Of a stretch of DNA of 16,632 bases, positions 1 to 6,259 are shown one piece after another. The position numbers were made by a program, and so were the translations under genes. Source of the DNA: ZC4RG30 sp964417875 (GTDB lineage: Bacteria > Pseudomonadota > Gammaproteobacteria > Steroidobacterales > Steroidobacteraceae); NCBI GenBank assembly GCA_964417875.1, contig CAYQJU010000060.1, positions 1 through 16,632 on the forward strand, given 5' to 3'. How positions within the stretch are numbered: the first letter of the stretch is position 1; the number at the start of each line of letters is the position of its first letter. Below the pieces are notes generated by a model. It was not told where the DNA came from, made no database searches, and worked only from the letters and a program-made list of their open reading frames with translations.

Positions 1-1775
1 CCGCCGGTGGTCTGGAACAGGATGTCGTCGCGGTTCACGGTGTGGAAGGCGCCCACATGCCAGCGGATGCCCGCACCGGTGCGGCCGCGAAGGCCCATTT
101 CGGCGCTGCGCGCCACCACCTCATCGAGCGGCGGGTCGGCGAGGAAGGCATTGGGCAGGCTGCACGGAGCGTTCTCATCCGCACAGGCCAGTTCCACCGC
201 GGTGGGCGTGCGGCTGGCCTGCGACAGGCTCAGGTAGCCGACGAGGCCGGTATCGCCGCGCCAGGTGAGGCCCAGTGCCGGGTTGATCCGGTCGAAGCGA
301 TGCCTGCCGTTCAGTTCCGGGTCCTGCCCGGAGCGGTCGGCCAGGGTGATGCGGGTGTTGTCATAGCGGGCCGATGCCGTCAGTGACAGGCTGCGCGTCA
401 GATCGAAGGTGTCCGCGGCATACAGGCTCCAGGTGGTGACGCGACTGTCCACCTCGGTGCGGAACTCATCGGCGAACAGGCCGGTACGGGTGGTGGAGCG
501 ATCTTCGGCCAGTTGCGCCACCTCGACCACCGAATCAAAGCGGCTCTTGCCGCGCTGCCAGGCCGCGCCGAGGGTCAGGTCGTTGCGCCGACCCTGGCCC
601 AGGTCCAGTTCATGGCCGAGCTGCAGCGAGGCGCCATGGCTGCGCGTCCGGCGGCTGCCGATGTTGTTCACGGCGTTGAGCTCTTCGTCGTCCAGCTCGG
701 CCGCAATCGGATTGCCCTGCGGGTCGAGCACCAGCGCATAGGTGTCGCCATCGCCGCACTCGCCATCCGCGTCGAGGTCGTCGAAGTCTTCCTCGACCAG
801 CAGCTCCTCTCCGCCGATGTCGCATTCCTCGAAGATGGTGCCGTCGCCATTGAAGGTGGCCGTGCGCAGGTTGCGGTAGAAGGCATTGCCGGCCAGGCGG
901 ACGCCGCTGCCGAGCGCGGTGCTGCCCGATGCGATCAGCTGCGTGAGGTCGTTGTCGGTGATGTCCGGATGGGTGAACACGGCATTGCGCTCCACGGCCA
1001 GCAGTTCGGCCGGCGAGGCGCCATTGCCGCGCAGCGTGCTGTCGGCATGCGCCACCGAGAGATCGAAGCGCTCATCGCCGTCGCGATAGCTCAGCGCGCC
1101 GAAGCCGCGCAGGGCCTCGGAGCTGGAGAAATCGCGCCAGCCATCTTCCTCGAAATAGTCCAAGTTGCCATACCAGCCCCAGGTGCCATTGTTGCCGCCG
1201 TGCTGCAGCGAGCCGCCGCGCCGCGCGAAGGATCCACCCCAGGCCTCGGCGCCAGTGCCCTCGTAGGTGAAGCCATTCTTCATCGCCAGCGACAGAGCGC
1301 CGCCCAGCGAGTTGAGGCCGAACACCGGATTGGTGCCGGCCAGCAGCTGCACACCCTGGATGGCCGACAGCGGCAGCAGGTCCCAGTTCACCGTGTCGCC
1401 GAAGGTCTCGTTCATGCGCACGCCATTGGCGTACACCGAAAGGCCCTGCGGCAGGCCCAGCAGCGGCGAGGCCGTGTGGCCACGGAAGTTCACGTCCGGC
1501 TGCAGAGGGTTGTTCTGCGCATGGTTGATGCTGACGCTGCCGAAACCCCGATGCAGCAGCTCGGTCAGGTCGGTGGGCTGCAGTGCCTGCATGTCGTCGG
1601 TGGAGGCGGTCTGAACGCGGGCCGGCACGCGGTCGCGCGCGATGGCCTCGCCATAGGGCGCAATGACCACCACCTCTTCGAGGATCTCGCCTCCGTTGGA
1701 ATCGGCCGCCCAGGCCACACCCAGGCAGGGCAGCAGCAGTGCCGCGCGAACCGCGGCCCGGATCGTCGAATGCAT
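1..1775 (-). CDS. TonB-dependent outer-membrane receptor, C-terminus beyond window edge
   Basis: The minus frame from the ATG at 1773-1775 stays open to position 1, giving 591 codons of a longer protein. Residues 1-23 look like a Sec signal peptide ending AWA. A TonB-box-like stretch (LEEVVVIAP, 32-40) follows, then a plug domain with the block SPLLGLPQGLSVYANGVR (103-120), FGDTVNWDLLP (125-135) and GTNPVFGLNSLGGALS (147-162). These blocks belong to a proteobacterial TonB-receptor family whose ligand I cannot name. Barrel strands follow, with an acidic loop at about 319-345 containing two cysteines and DLDADG. Such receptors use TonB/ExbBD energy to import large or scarce substrates across the outer membrane. 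The gene is divergent from a two-component operon 152 bp away, which is a plausible regulator. I see no Fur box upstream, unlike the second receptor. GGGGGA precedes the start. The missing part should be the distal barrel strands. Confidence 0.93.
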   Translation of the reverse strand, partial: MHSTIRAAVRAALLLPCLGVAWAADSNGGEILEEVVVIAPYGEAIARDRVPARVQTASTDDMQALQPTDLTELLHRGFGSVSINHAQNNPLQPDVNFRGHTASPLLGLPQGLSVYANGVRMNETFGDTVNWDLLPLSAIQGVQLLAGTNPVFGLNSLGGALSLAMKNGFTYEGTGAEAWGGSFARRGGSLQHGGNNGTWGWYGNLDYFEEDGWRDFSSSEALRGFGALSYRDGDERFDLSVAHADSTLRGNGASPAELLAVERNAVFTHPDITDNDLTQLIASGSTALGSGVRLAGNAFYRNLRTATFNGDGTIFEECDIGGEELLVEEDFDDLDADGECGDGDTYALVLDPQGNPIAAELDDEELNAVNNIGSRRTRSHGASLQLGHELDLGQGRRNDLTLGAAWQRGKSRFDSVVEVAQLAEDRSTTRTGLFADEFRTEVDSRVTTWSLYAADTFDLTRSLSLTASARYDNTRITLADRSGQDPELNGRHRFDRINPALGLTWRGDTGLVGYLSLSQASRTPTAVELACADENAPCSLPNAFLADPPLDEVVARSAEMGLRGRTGAGIRWHVGAFHTVNRDDILFQTTG

Positions 1776-1807
1776 CAAGTCCCCCAATCGGTCATTGAAT
1801 GGCCGGG

Positions 1808-1821
1808 GCGGGATTTTCCGC
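1808..1821. promoter_or_regulatory. inverted repeat GCGG-N6-CCGC in the divergent receptor/kinase region
   Basis: The sequence GCGGGATTTTCCGC is a 4-bp dyad with a T-rich centre. It shares CGGGA...TCC with the dyad at 1865-1879 and with the longer dyad at 6160-6174. It lies about 33 bp upstream of the receptor ATG and could be an operator. The binding protein is unknown, and a short GC-rich dyad can arise by chance. Confidence 0.3.
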
Positions 1822-1864
1822 GCCTGCCACAGCGACGGCCAGCCTGCGTCTTCCCGGCAGGCAG

Positions 1865-1879
1865 CGGGATGTTTTCCCG
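1865..1879. promoter_or_regulatory. inverted repeat CGGGA-N5-TCCCG, candidate operator
   Basis: CGGGA (1865-1869) and TCCCG (1875-1879) form a perfect 5-bp dyad around TGTTT. A further TCCCG half-site lies at 1852-1856, so three half-sites fall within 28 bp. The centre is about 56 bp upstream of the kinase ATG, which may also be its transcription start. The response regulator encoded next door is the obvious candidate ligand, but this is inference. Confidence 0.38.
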
Positions 1880-1892
1880 ACACCGGCGCCGC

Positions 1893-1921
1893 TTCAGCCC
1901 CGCGGCGCCTGTGCCTATGAT
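1893..1921 (+). promoter_or_regulatory. candidate promoter of the two-component operon, probably leaderless
   Basis: A good -10 hexamer TATGAT (1916-1921) lies only six bases before the kinase ATG at 1928. A weak -35 (TTCAGC, 1893-1898) stands 17 bp upstream. Transcription from this -10 would begin at or next to the A of the ATG. No Shine-Dalgarno sequence precedes that ATG, which agrees with a leaderless mRNA. The -35 is poor, so an activator may be needed. Confidence 0.4.
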
Positions 1922-1927
1922 CGCGCG

Positions 1928-2818
1928 ATGAAACTGCCAATGCCCCGCTTCCTGCTGCGCGACTCGTTGTGGCGCGACCTGACCATTGCCGTTGGCGCGG
2001 CGGTGCTGGTGGCCTTCCTGGCCGCGCAGATCGAGCTGCACGAGCAGCTCTTCGAGGCCACGCGCCGCTTCGAGCACTATCAGCTGGATGAGTGGCCGGC
2101 CGGCCTGCTGGCGTTCGCACTGTGCATGGTGGTGCTGTATGCGCGCCGCCATGCGCAGCTGCGCCGCGTGCTGGGCGAGAACCGCCACCTGATGCAGCGA
2201 CTGCTGCAGGTGCAGGAGGAGGAGCGGCGCCGCCTCGCGCGCGAGCTGCACGATGAGCTGGGACAGATGCTCAATGCCATCAAGCTCGATGCGCTGGCCC
2301 TGTCCGCTTCACCCGCGGCGGCGCGCATCGCCGGCAATGCCGACCGTGTCTATGCCGCAGCCGGCGACCTGGTGCGGCGCCTGCGTCCCACCGCGCTCGA
2401 TGAACTCGGCCTGCGCGCAGCGCTCGAAGCCTGCGTCGACCAATGGCGGGTGACGCATCCGGCACTCACCGTGCACCTGGCCATGAGCGGCGCGCTGGAT
2501 GACCTGGGCGAGGCGCGCGCGCTGGCGATCTACCGCATCGTGCAGGAAGGGCTCACCAACTGCGTGCGCCATGCCGGGGCCAGGCAGTTCTACATCGACC
2601 TGACGCGCGATGCCGATGCAGACGGCGCGGTGGTGCTGGAGATGCGCGATGACGGCGTGGGACTCGCCGCCGGCGCGCAGCGCGGCAAGCCCGGTGGCGG
2701 CCTGGCCGGCATGCGCGAGCGCGTGATGCTGCTGGGCGGGCAGTTCGAGCTGTTGTCCGAAGCCGGTCGCGGTGTCACGATCCGCGTCGAGATCCCGCCC
2801 GATCCGGAGAACGCATGA
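1928..2818 (+). CDS. membrane sensor histidine kinase, NarL/DegS type (HisKA_3 + HATPase_c)
   Basis: This 296-residue kinase has two predicted membrane helices (about 18-36 and 57-71) separated by only about 20 residues. It therefore has almost no extracytoplasmic sensor domain and probably reads a membrane or membrane-protein signal. A short helix leads to the HisKA_3 dimerisation domain, with the phospho-acceptor H108 in RLARELHDELGQ. The ATPase domain follows: N-box RIVQEGLTNCVRHA (203-216), G1 DDGVGL (241-246) and G2 GGGLAGMRERV (256-266). The protein should autophosphorylate H108 and pass the phosphate to D59 of the downstream regulator, whose start overlaps this stop by 4 nt. An in-frame ATG at 1799 would add an N-terminus with no homology-like features, running through the intergenic dyads. 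I prefer 1928 because its N-terminus leads directly into the first helix and a -10 lies just upstream. The signal is unknown. Confidence 0.93.
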   Translation: MKLPMPRFLLRDSLWRDLTIAVGAAVLVAFLAAQIELHEQLFEATRRFEHYQLDEWPAGLLAFALCMVVLYARRHAQLRRVLGENRHLMQRLLQVQEEERRRLARELHDELGQMLNAIKLDALALSASPAAARIAGNADRVYAAAGDLVRRLRPTALDELGLRAALEACVDQWRVTHPALTVHLAMSGALDDLGEARALAIYRIVQEGLTNCVRHAGARQFYIDLTRDADADGAVVLEMRDDGVGLAAGAQRGKPGGGLAGMRERVMLLGGQFELLSEAGRGVTIRVEIPPDPENA

Positions 2819-3471
2819 TGCACGAGCCCGCCGTGACCGTGCTGCTGGTGGACGACCACGCGGTGGTGCGCGAGGGCTACCGCCGGCTGCTCGAGAACAG
2901 CCCCAGCATCCGCGTAGTGGGCGAGGCGGCCGATGCACAGTCGGCGTACCTCGCCTGGCAGGAGCATCGTCCCCAGGTCACCGTCATGGACATCGCGCTG
3001 CCCGGCGCCAGTGGCATCGAGGCATTGCGGCGCATCCGCAGCCGCGATTCCGACGCGCGCGTGCTGATGTTCAGCATGTACGAGGACCCGGTGTTCGCCG
3101 CGCGTGCGCTGCAGGCCGGCGCACGCGGCTATGTGACCAAGGCGGCGGCGCCGCAGGTGCTGGTGGAGGCGGTGCTGGCCGTGGCGGCCGGCAAGGCCTA
3201 TATCGTGCCTGCCGTGGCGCAGGAGCTGGCGCTGCGCAGCCTGACGCCCGAAGGGGCCGGCGAGGCGCTGTCACCGCGCGAGTTCGAGGTGCTGCGGATG
3301 CTGGTCGACGGCAAGTCCGTGAGCGAGATCGCGCGCAGCCTGGGGCTCACGTCGAAGACGGTGGCCAACCATCAATCGGCATTGCGGCAGAAGCTCGGCG
3401 CCGGCACGGCGGTGCAGCTGCTGCAGGCTGCGGCCCGCTTGGGCCTGGTGCCGAAGGCGCCGGCGGCCTGA
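2815..3471 (+). CDS. LuxR/NarL-family response regulator
   Basis: The 218-residue product has a receiver domain (about 7-122) and a C-terminal LuxR-type helix-turn-helix domain (about 150-210). The receiver shows the acidic pair D13-D14 in LLVDDH, phospho-acceptor D59 in VMDIALPG, S87 in the Thr/Ser position and K109. The DNA-binding domain carries LSPREFEVLRML and SVSEIARSLGLTSKTVANH, the family signature. The gene overlaps the kinase through ATGATG, and either ATG (2815 or 2818) can serve; GGAGA at 2806-2810 is a good ribosome-binding site, slightly better spaced for 2818. The tight coupling to the kinase supports a cognate pair. Likely targets are its own promoter and the divergent receptor at 1-1775, but this is inference from position. 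The stop lies 9 bp from the 3' end of an oppositely oriented tRNA gene, with no terminator between. Confidence 0.95.
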   Translation: MMHEPAVTVLLVDDHAVVREGYRRLLENSPSIRVVGEAADAQSAYLAWQEHRPQVTVMDIALPGASGIEALRRIRSRDSDARVLMFSMYEDPVFAARALQAGARGYVTKAAAPQVLVEAVLAVAAGKAYIVPAVAQELALRSLTPEGAGEALSPREFEVLRMLVDGKSVSEIARSLGLTSKTVANHQSALRQKLGAGTAVQLLQAAARLGLVPKAPAA

Positions 3472-3480
3472 GAGAAAGAG

Positions 3481-3556
<76 letters not shown>

Positions 3557-3570
3557 ACGCGAGGGCGCGT

Positions 3571-3599
3571 ATTCTAGGGGGCTCACCCGGCCGGCGCCA
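3571..3599 (-). promoter_or_regulatory. promoter of tRNA-Ala
   Basis: On the minus strand, -10 TAGAAT (3571-3576) and a weak -35 TGGCGC (3594-3599) are separated by 17 bp. The -10 lies 14 bp before the mature 5' end. The intervening bases are GC-rich (ACGCGCCCTCGCGT), like the discriminators of stringently controlled stable-RNA promoters. Confidence 0.5.
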
Positions 3600-3608
3600 G
3601 ACGCCGGC
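3590..3608. repeat. GC-rich inverted repeat GCCGGCG-N5-CGCCGGC
   Basis: A perfect 7-bp stem around CCAGA lies between the receptor terminator and the tRNA-Ala promoter and overlaps the weak -35. No T tract follows on either strand, so it is not a normal intrinsic terminator by itself. It may back up the terminator at 3611-3640. Confidence 0.4.
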
Positions 3609-3610
3609 GC

Positions 3611-3640
3611 AAATAAAAACAGGCCCGCCGGGGCGGGCCT
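3611..3640 (-). terminator. intrinsic terminator of the siderophore-receptor gene
   Basis: A perfect 9-bp stem AGGCCCGCC/GGCGGGCCT with a 2-base loop (3621-3640) is followed on the minus strand by GTTTTTATTT (3611-3620). It lies 27 bp beyond the receptor stop. The plus strand lacks a T tract here, so it should not stop the two-component operon. Confidence 0.88.
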
Positions 3641-3666
3641 CCTGCCTCTGGTCCCCAGCCGATCCT

Positions 3667-6060
3667 TCAGAAGCTCACATTCAGGCTCAACCAGTAGCTG
3701 CGCCGCTTGTCCTTGTTGTTGTAGTGGTCCAGATAGCTGACCTCGCCGCTGGTCTGGTACAGGCCGTCGTCATCGACATCGGTGAAGAAGGTGTCATAGG
3801 TGGTGAAGTCGCGATCCAGCAGGTTGTTGATGCGCGCATTCACCGTCAGCCAGTCGAGGGCTTCCCACGATGCGCCGGTGTGCAGCACGGTGTAGCTGCG
3901 ATAGTTGCGCCGCGCACCGGTGACCGGATCCAGATTGCGGAATCGCTTCGAGCGCGCCTCGGAGGTCACGAACAGGTTCACCCTTCCGGAGACCTGCCAG
4001 TCCAGCGTGGCATTGCCAAGGTGCTTCGCCGTACTGCCCAGCGGCAATCCGGCCTCCGCGCCGCTCTTCTGCTCGCTGTCGGTGAAGGTGTAATTGGCGC
4101 GCAGGCTGATGCGGTCGGTGAATCGCCAGCGGCCGGCAACCTCGGCGCCCTGGATCACCACCTCATCGATGTTCGTGGCGCGCGAGCTGCTGCCATATCC
4201 CAGGTCGGCGTATTCACCGGCGCTGGCACAGGGCAGGGTGGTGGCCGGGCCGCAGGGCTGGTTGTCGATCTTGTCGTCGAAGCGGTTGTGGAACAGCGTG
4301 ACATTCACGCCATTGCCGCCCGGCCGCTGCCAGTACACGGCCAGCTCGGTGCTGGTGCTGGTCTCCGGCTGCAGGTCCGGATTGCCGAACATCGGCGAGG
4401 TGCCCTGGCTGCCGAAGCCGGTGATGCCGTCATACAGCTGCGTGGTCTTCGGCGTCTTGAAGCCGGTGCTGACGCCGCCCTTCACCGTCCACTGGTCATT
4501 GACGGTATAGACGCCATACAGCCGCGGGCTCACCTGGCTGCCGAAGGTCTCATGATCATCCAGACGCAGGCCGGCGGTGATGGCCAGCGGGGTCAGCACC
4601 TCCCAGGTGTCCTCGGCGAATACCGAGACCATGTCATGGTCCTGGCTCTGGCCCGGCGTGCCGGTCTCCATGCCGAACACGCCATCGGTCAGCTCGCCGC
4701 GGATCAGCTGCGCGCCCAGCACGGCCATGTGATTGCCGGCGGCCTGGAAAGGCAGGTCGAGGCGTGCGTCCAGCGTGTACTGCGCACTTTCCAGCGTGCG
4801 CTGCGGGCGCGGCAGGAAGGTGCTCCCGGCCACCGCGCGGCGCTCATCCTCGGTGAGGCCGGCATACGCACCGGTGCCATCGATCATCTCCAGCAGGTGC
4901 GCGCGTTCGGCCACCGTGAAGGGCATGGTGCGGCCCTCGTTGCTGGTGGCCACATGCGCCAGTGAGATGAAGCTGCTGCCGAAGGACCAGTTGCCCTCGT
5001 GGGTCAGTGACCAGCTGTCGCGCGAGAATTCCTGCACCGGACCATAGCCGGCGCGCGGATTCGCGCGTCGCGACCAGGTGCCGCCGTTGTTGCCGCAGTC
5101 GGTGGCATTGTTGCCTGCGGCGCCCAGGCAGAAGGAGCCGGCGCTGAAGATGCTGTCGATGTTGTCGACTGTACCCACCGGATATTCCAGCTGGCCGCTG
5201 TCATTCAGCTTGATGGCGTTGTCGTATTCCTGTCGCGACACATCCACGTCCAGTGTCACGCGCTGGCGATCGCCCGGCGTCCACGCCAGGCTCAGTCCGC
5301 CGGACTTGTTCTTGTTGTCCACCGTCTTGCCGCCGCCGCCGAAGCCCAGCGTGCGCGCGTGCACATCGCCGGCCGGATCGGTCACCTCGTCATACACCGG
5401 ACTTGAGGCCTGCCGGTCATACAGGCTGGCGCGCATGCCCAGCGACAGCTTTCCGGGCACCAGCGGGCCGTTGGCGAAGAAGTCCAGCGTGGTGTCATCG
5501 CCATAGGCGCTGCTGGATTCAAACGACCGGCTGACGGTGCTGGAACCATGCCAGCGCGCCGGGCTGCGCCGCGTGATGATGTTGATCACGCCGCCCATCG
5601 CATCGGCGCCATGCAGGGTCGATGCGGGACCGCGGATCACCTCGATGCGCTCGACCGCATCCAGTGGCGGAATGTGGTTGAACTGGTTGCCGCCGAAGTT
5701 GTTCGGGTAGATGTCGCCGTGGTTGTTCTGCCGCCGGCCATCGATCAGCACCAGCGTGTAGTCGGCGCCCATGCCGCGGATCGAGATGGTGCCCTGGCCG
5801 GTCTTGTCGCGCGTCTCGCCGATATCCACGCCTTCCAGGTCGCGCACTGCATCCAGCAGCGTCATGTAGGGACGCTTCGAGAGCTCCTCGGCCGACACCA
5901 CGCTGATGCTGGCCGGCGCGTCGGTGATCTTCTGCTCGAAGCCCGTGGCCGTGACCACCACTTCAGACAGTTCGGTGCCGGCGGCCTGCTGGGCAATGGC
6001 TTGCAGGACGGGGGCGAAAAAAAAGGCGAGCGGAAGCGCGCGCCGGAGGGGTCGATGCAT
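3667..6060 (-). CDS. TonB-dependent catecholate-siderophore-type receptor (CirA/FepA-like)
   Basis: This complete 797-residue receptor has a signal peptide (1-23, ending AIA), a TonB box (SEVVVTAT, 32-39), a plug domain (about 45-165) and a 22-strand-type barrel ending in a terminal phenylalanine (WLSLNVSF). The plug contains TISIRGMGADYTLVLIDGRR and RIEVIRGPASTLHGADAMGG; the barrel contains TAGLRLDDHETFG and GNPDLQPETS. These match the CirA/FepA/PfeA group, which imports ferric catecholate siderophores or their breakdown products. The exact ligand cannot be read from sequence. Two cysteine pairs in loop regions may form disulphides. A Fur box overlaps the promoter, supporting an iron role. 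Three Phe codons (13-15) form a run of eight T at 6017-6024 inside the signal peptide. A DVDDDG motif (761-766) lies in the last extracellular loop. AAGG precedes the ATG, and a strong terminator follows. The gene is divergent from a propeller lipoprotein. Confidence 0.96.
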   Translation of the reverse strand: MHRPLRRALPLAFFFAPVLQAIAQQAAGTELSEVVVTATGFEQKITDAPASISVVSAEELSKRPYMTLLDAVRDLEGVDIGETRDKTGQGTISIRGMGADYTLVLIDGRRQNNHGDIYPNNFGGNQFNHIPPLDAVERIEVIRGPASTLHGADAMGGVINIITRRSPARWHGSSTVSRSFESSSAYGDDTTLDFFANGPLVPGKLSLGMRASLYDRQASSPVYDEVTDPAGDVHARTLGFGGGGKTVDNKNKSGGLSLAWTPGDRQRVTLDVDVSRQEYDNAIKLNDSGQLEYPVGTVDNIDSIFSAGSFCLGAAGNNATDCGNNGGTWSRRANPRAGYGPVQEFSRDSWSLTHEGNWSFGSSFISLAHVATSNEGRTMPFTVAERAHLLEMIDGTGAYAGLTEDERRAVAGSTFLPRPQRTLESAQYTLDARLDLPFQAAGNHMAVLGAQLIRGELTDGVFGMETGTPGQSQDHDMVSVFAEDTWEVLTPLAITAGLRLDDHETFGSQVSPRLYGVYTVNDQWTVKGGVSTGFKTPKTTQLYDGITGFGSQGTSPMFGNPDLQPETSTSTELAVYWQRPGGNGVNVTLFHNRFDDKIDNQPCGPATTLPCASAGEYADLGYGSSSRATNIDEVVIQGAEVAGRWRFTDRISLRANYTFTDSEQKSGAEAGLPLGSTAKHLGNATLDWQVSGRVNLFVTSEARSKRFRNLDPVTGARRNYRSYTVLHTGASWEALDWLTVNARINNLLDRDFTTYDTFFTDVDDDGLYQTSGEVSYLDHYNNKDKRRSYWLSLNVSF

Positions 6061-6120
6061 GTTGGAACCTTGGTTCGGGAAGGATCGATACGGAATGCGT
6101 TCGAGTGCAATGATGGCGGG

Positions 6121-6149
6121 AATCTAATGCGAATCATTACCATTATCAA
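6121..6149 (-). promoter_or_regulatory. sigma70-type promoter of the siderophore receptor
   Basis: On the minus strand, -35 TTGATA (6144-6149, five of six to consensus) and -10 TAGATT (6121-6126, four of six) are separated by exactly 17 bp. Transcription would start near 6114 and leave a leader of about 54 nt. The Fur box at 6129-6147 fills the spacer and half of the -35. Confidence 0.75.
6129..6147 (-). promoter_or_regulatory. Fur box
   Basis: On the minus strand GATAATGGTAATGATTCGC matches the 19-bp Fur consensus GATAATGATAATCATTATC at 15 positions by hand count. It stands out as AT-rich in GC-rich DNA and overlaps the -35 and spacer of the receptor promoter. Fe-Fur binding there should block RNA polymerase, so the receptor should be made under iron starvation. 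The box may also affect the divergent lipoprotein gene, but I found no clear plus-strand promoter. Confidence 0.85.
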
Positions 6150-6159
6150 TCCATGGCGG

Positions 6160-6174
6160 CGGGAATTTTTCCCG
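6160..6174. promoter_or_regulatory. perfect dyad CGGGAA-TTT-TTCCCG, candidate operator
   Basis: A 6-bp perfect inverted repeat around TTT sits just upstream of the receptor -35. Its centre (6167) is about 53 bp before the predicted receptor start and 93 bp before the lipoprotein ATG. It shares CGGGA/TCCCG half-sites with dyads in the other receptor intergenic region (1808-1879). It is not a Fur box. No T tract follows on the plus strand, which argues against a terminator. The regulator is unknown. Confidence 0.45.
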
Positions 6175-6259
6175 ATCACTTCTCTTCAGGGGCGTACGGC
6201 TGCCCGGGGGCGATACAGTTGCCGCTTCCACGGATCCTGCCCCAGAGGACATCGCCACG

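Noticed and set aside
490..499. Ten-base match (tggtggagcg) to the tRNA-Ala 3' end, considered as an attachment site
   Set aside because: It lies inside the receptor coding sequence, the match stops at ten bases, and no integrase or second repeat accompanies it.
1799..1927. Upstream ATG at 1799 as the kinase start
   Set aside because: The extra 43 residues would cross the intergenic dyads and -10 element and show no family features; 1928 leads directly to the first helix.
513..1931. Long open plus-strand frame opposite the first TonB receptor
   Set aside because: The minus frame gives an unmistakable receptor; the plus frame has no domain pattern and is open only because of GC-rich codon bias.
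3724..4965. Long open plus-strand frame opposite the siderophore receptor
   Set aside because: Composition is typical of antisense to a GC-rich gene, with no signal or domain, and it is fully covered by the receptor gene.
3667..6060. Naming the siderophore receptor YncD/PqqU because of the divergent YncE-like gene
   Set aside because: Its plug and barrel motifs match the CirA/FepA group, not YncD; only the gene arrangement is alike.
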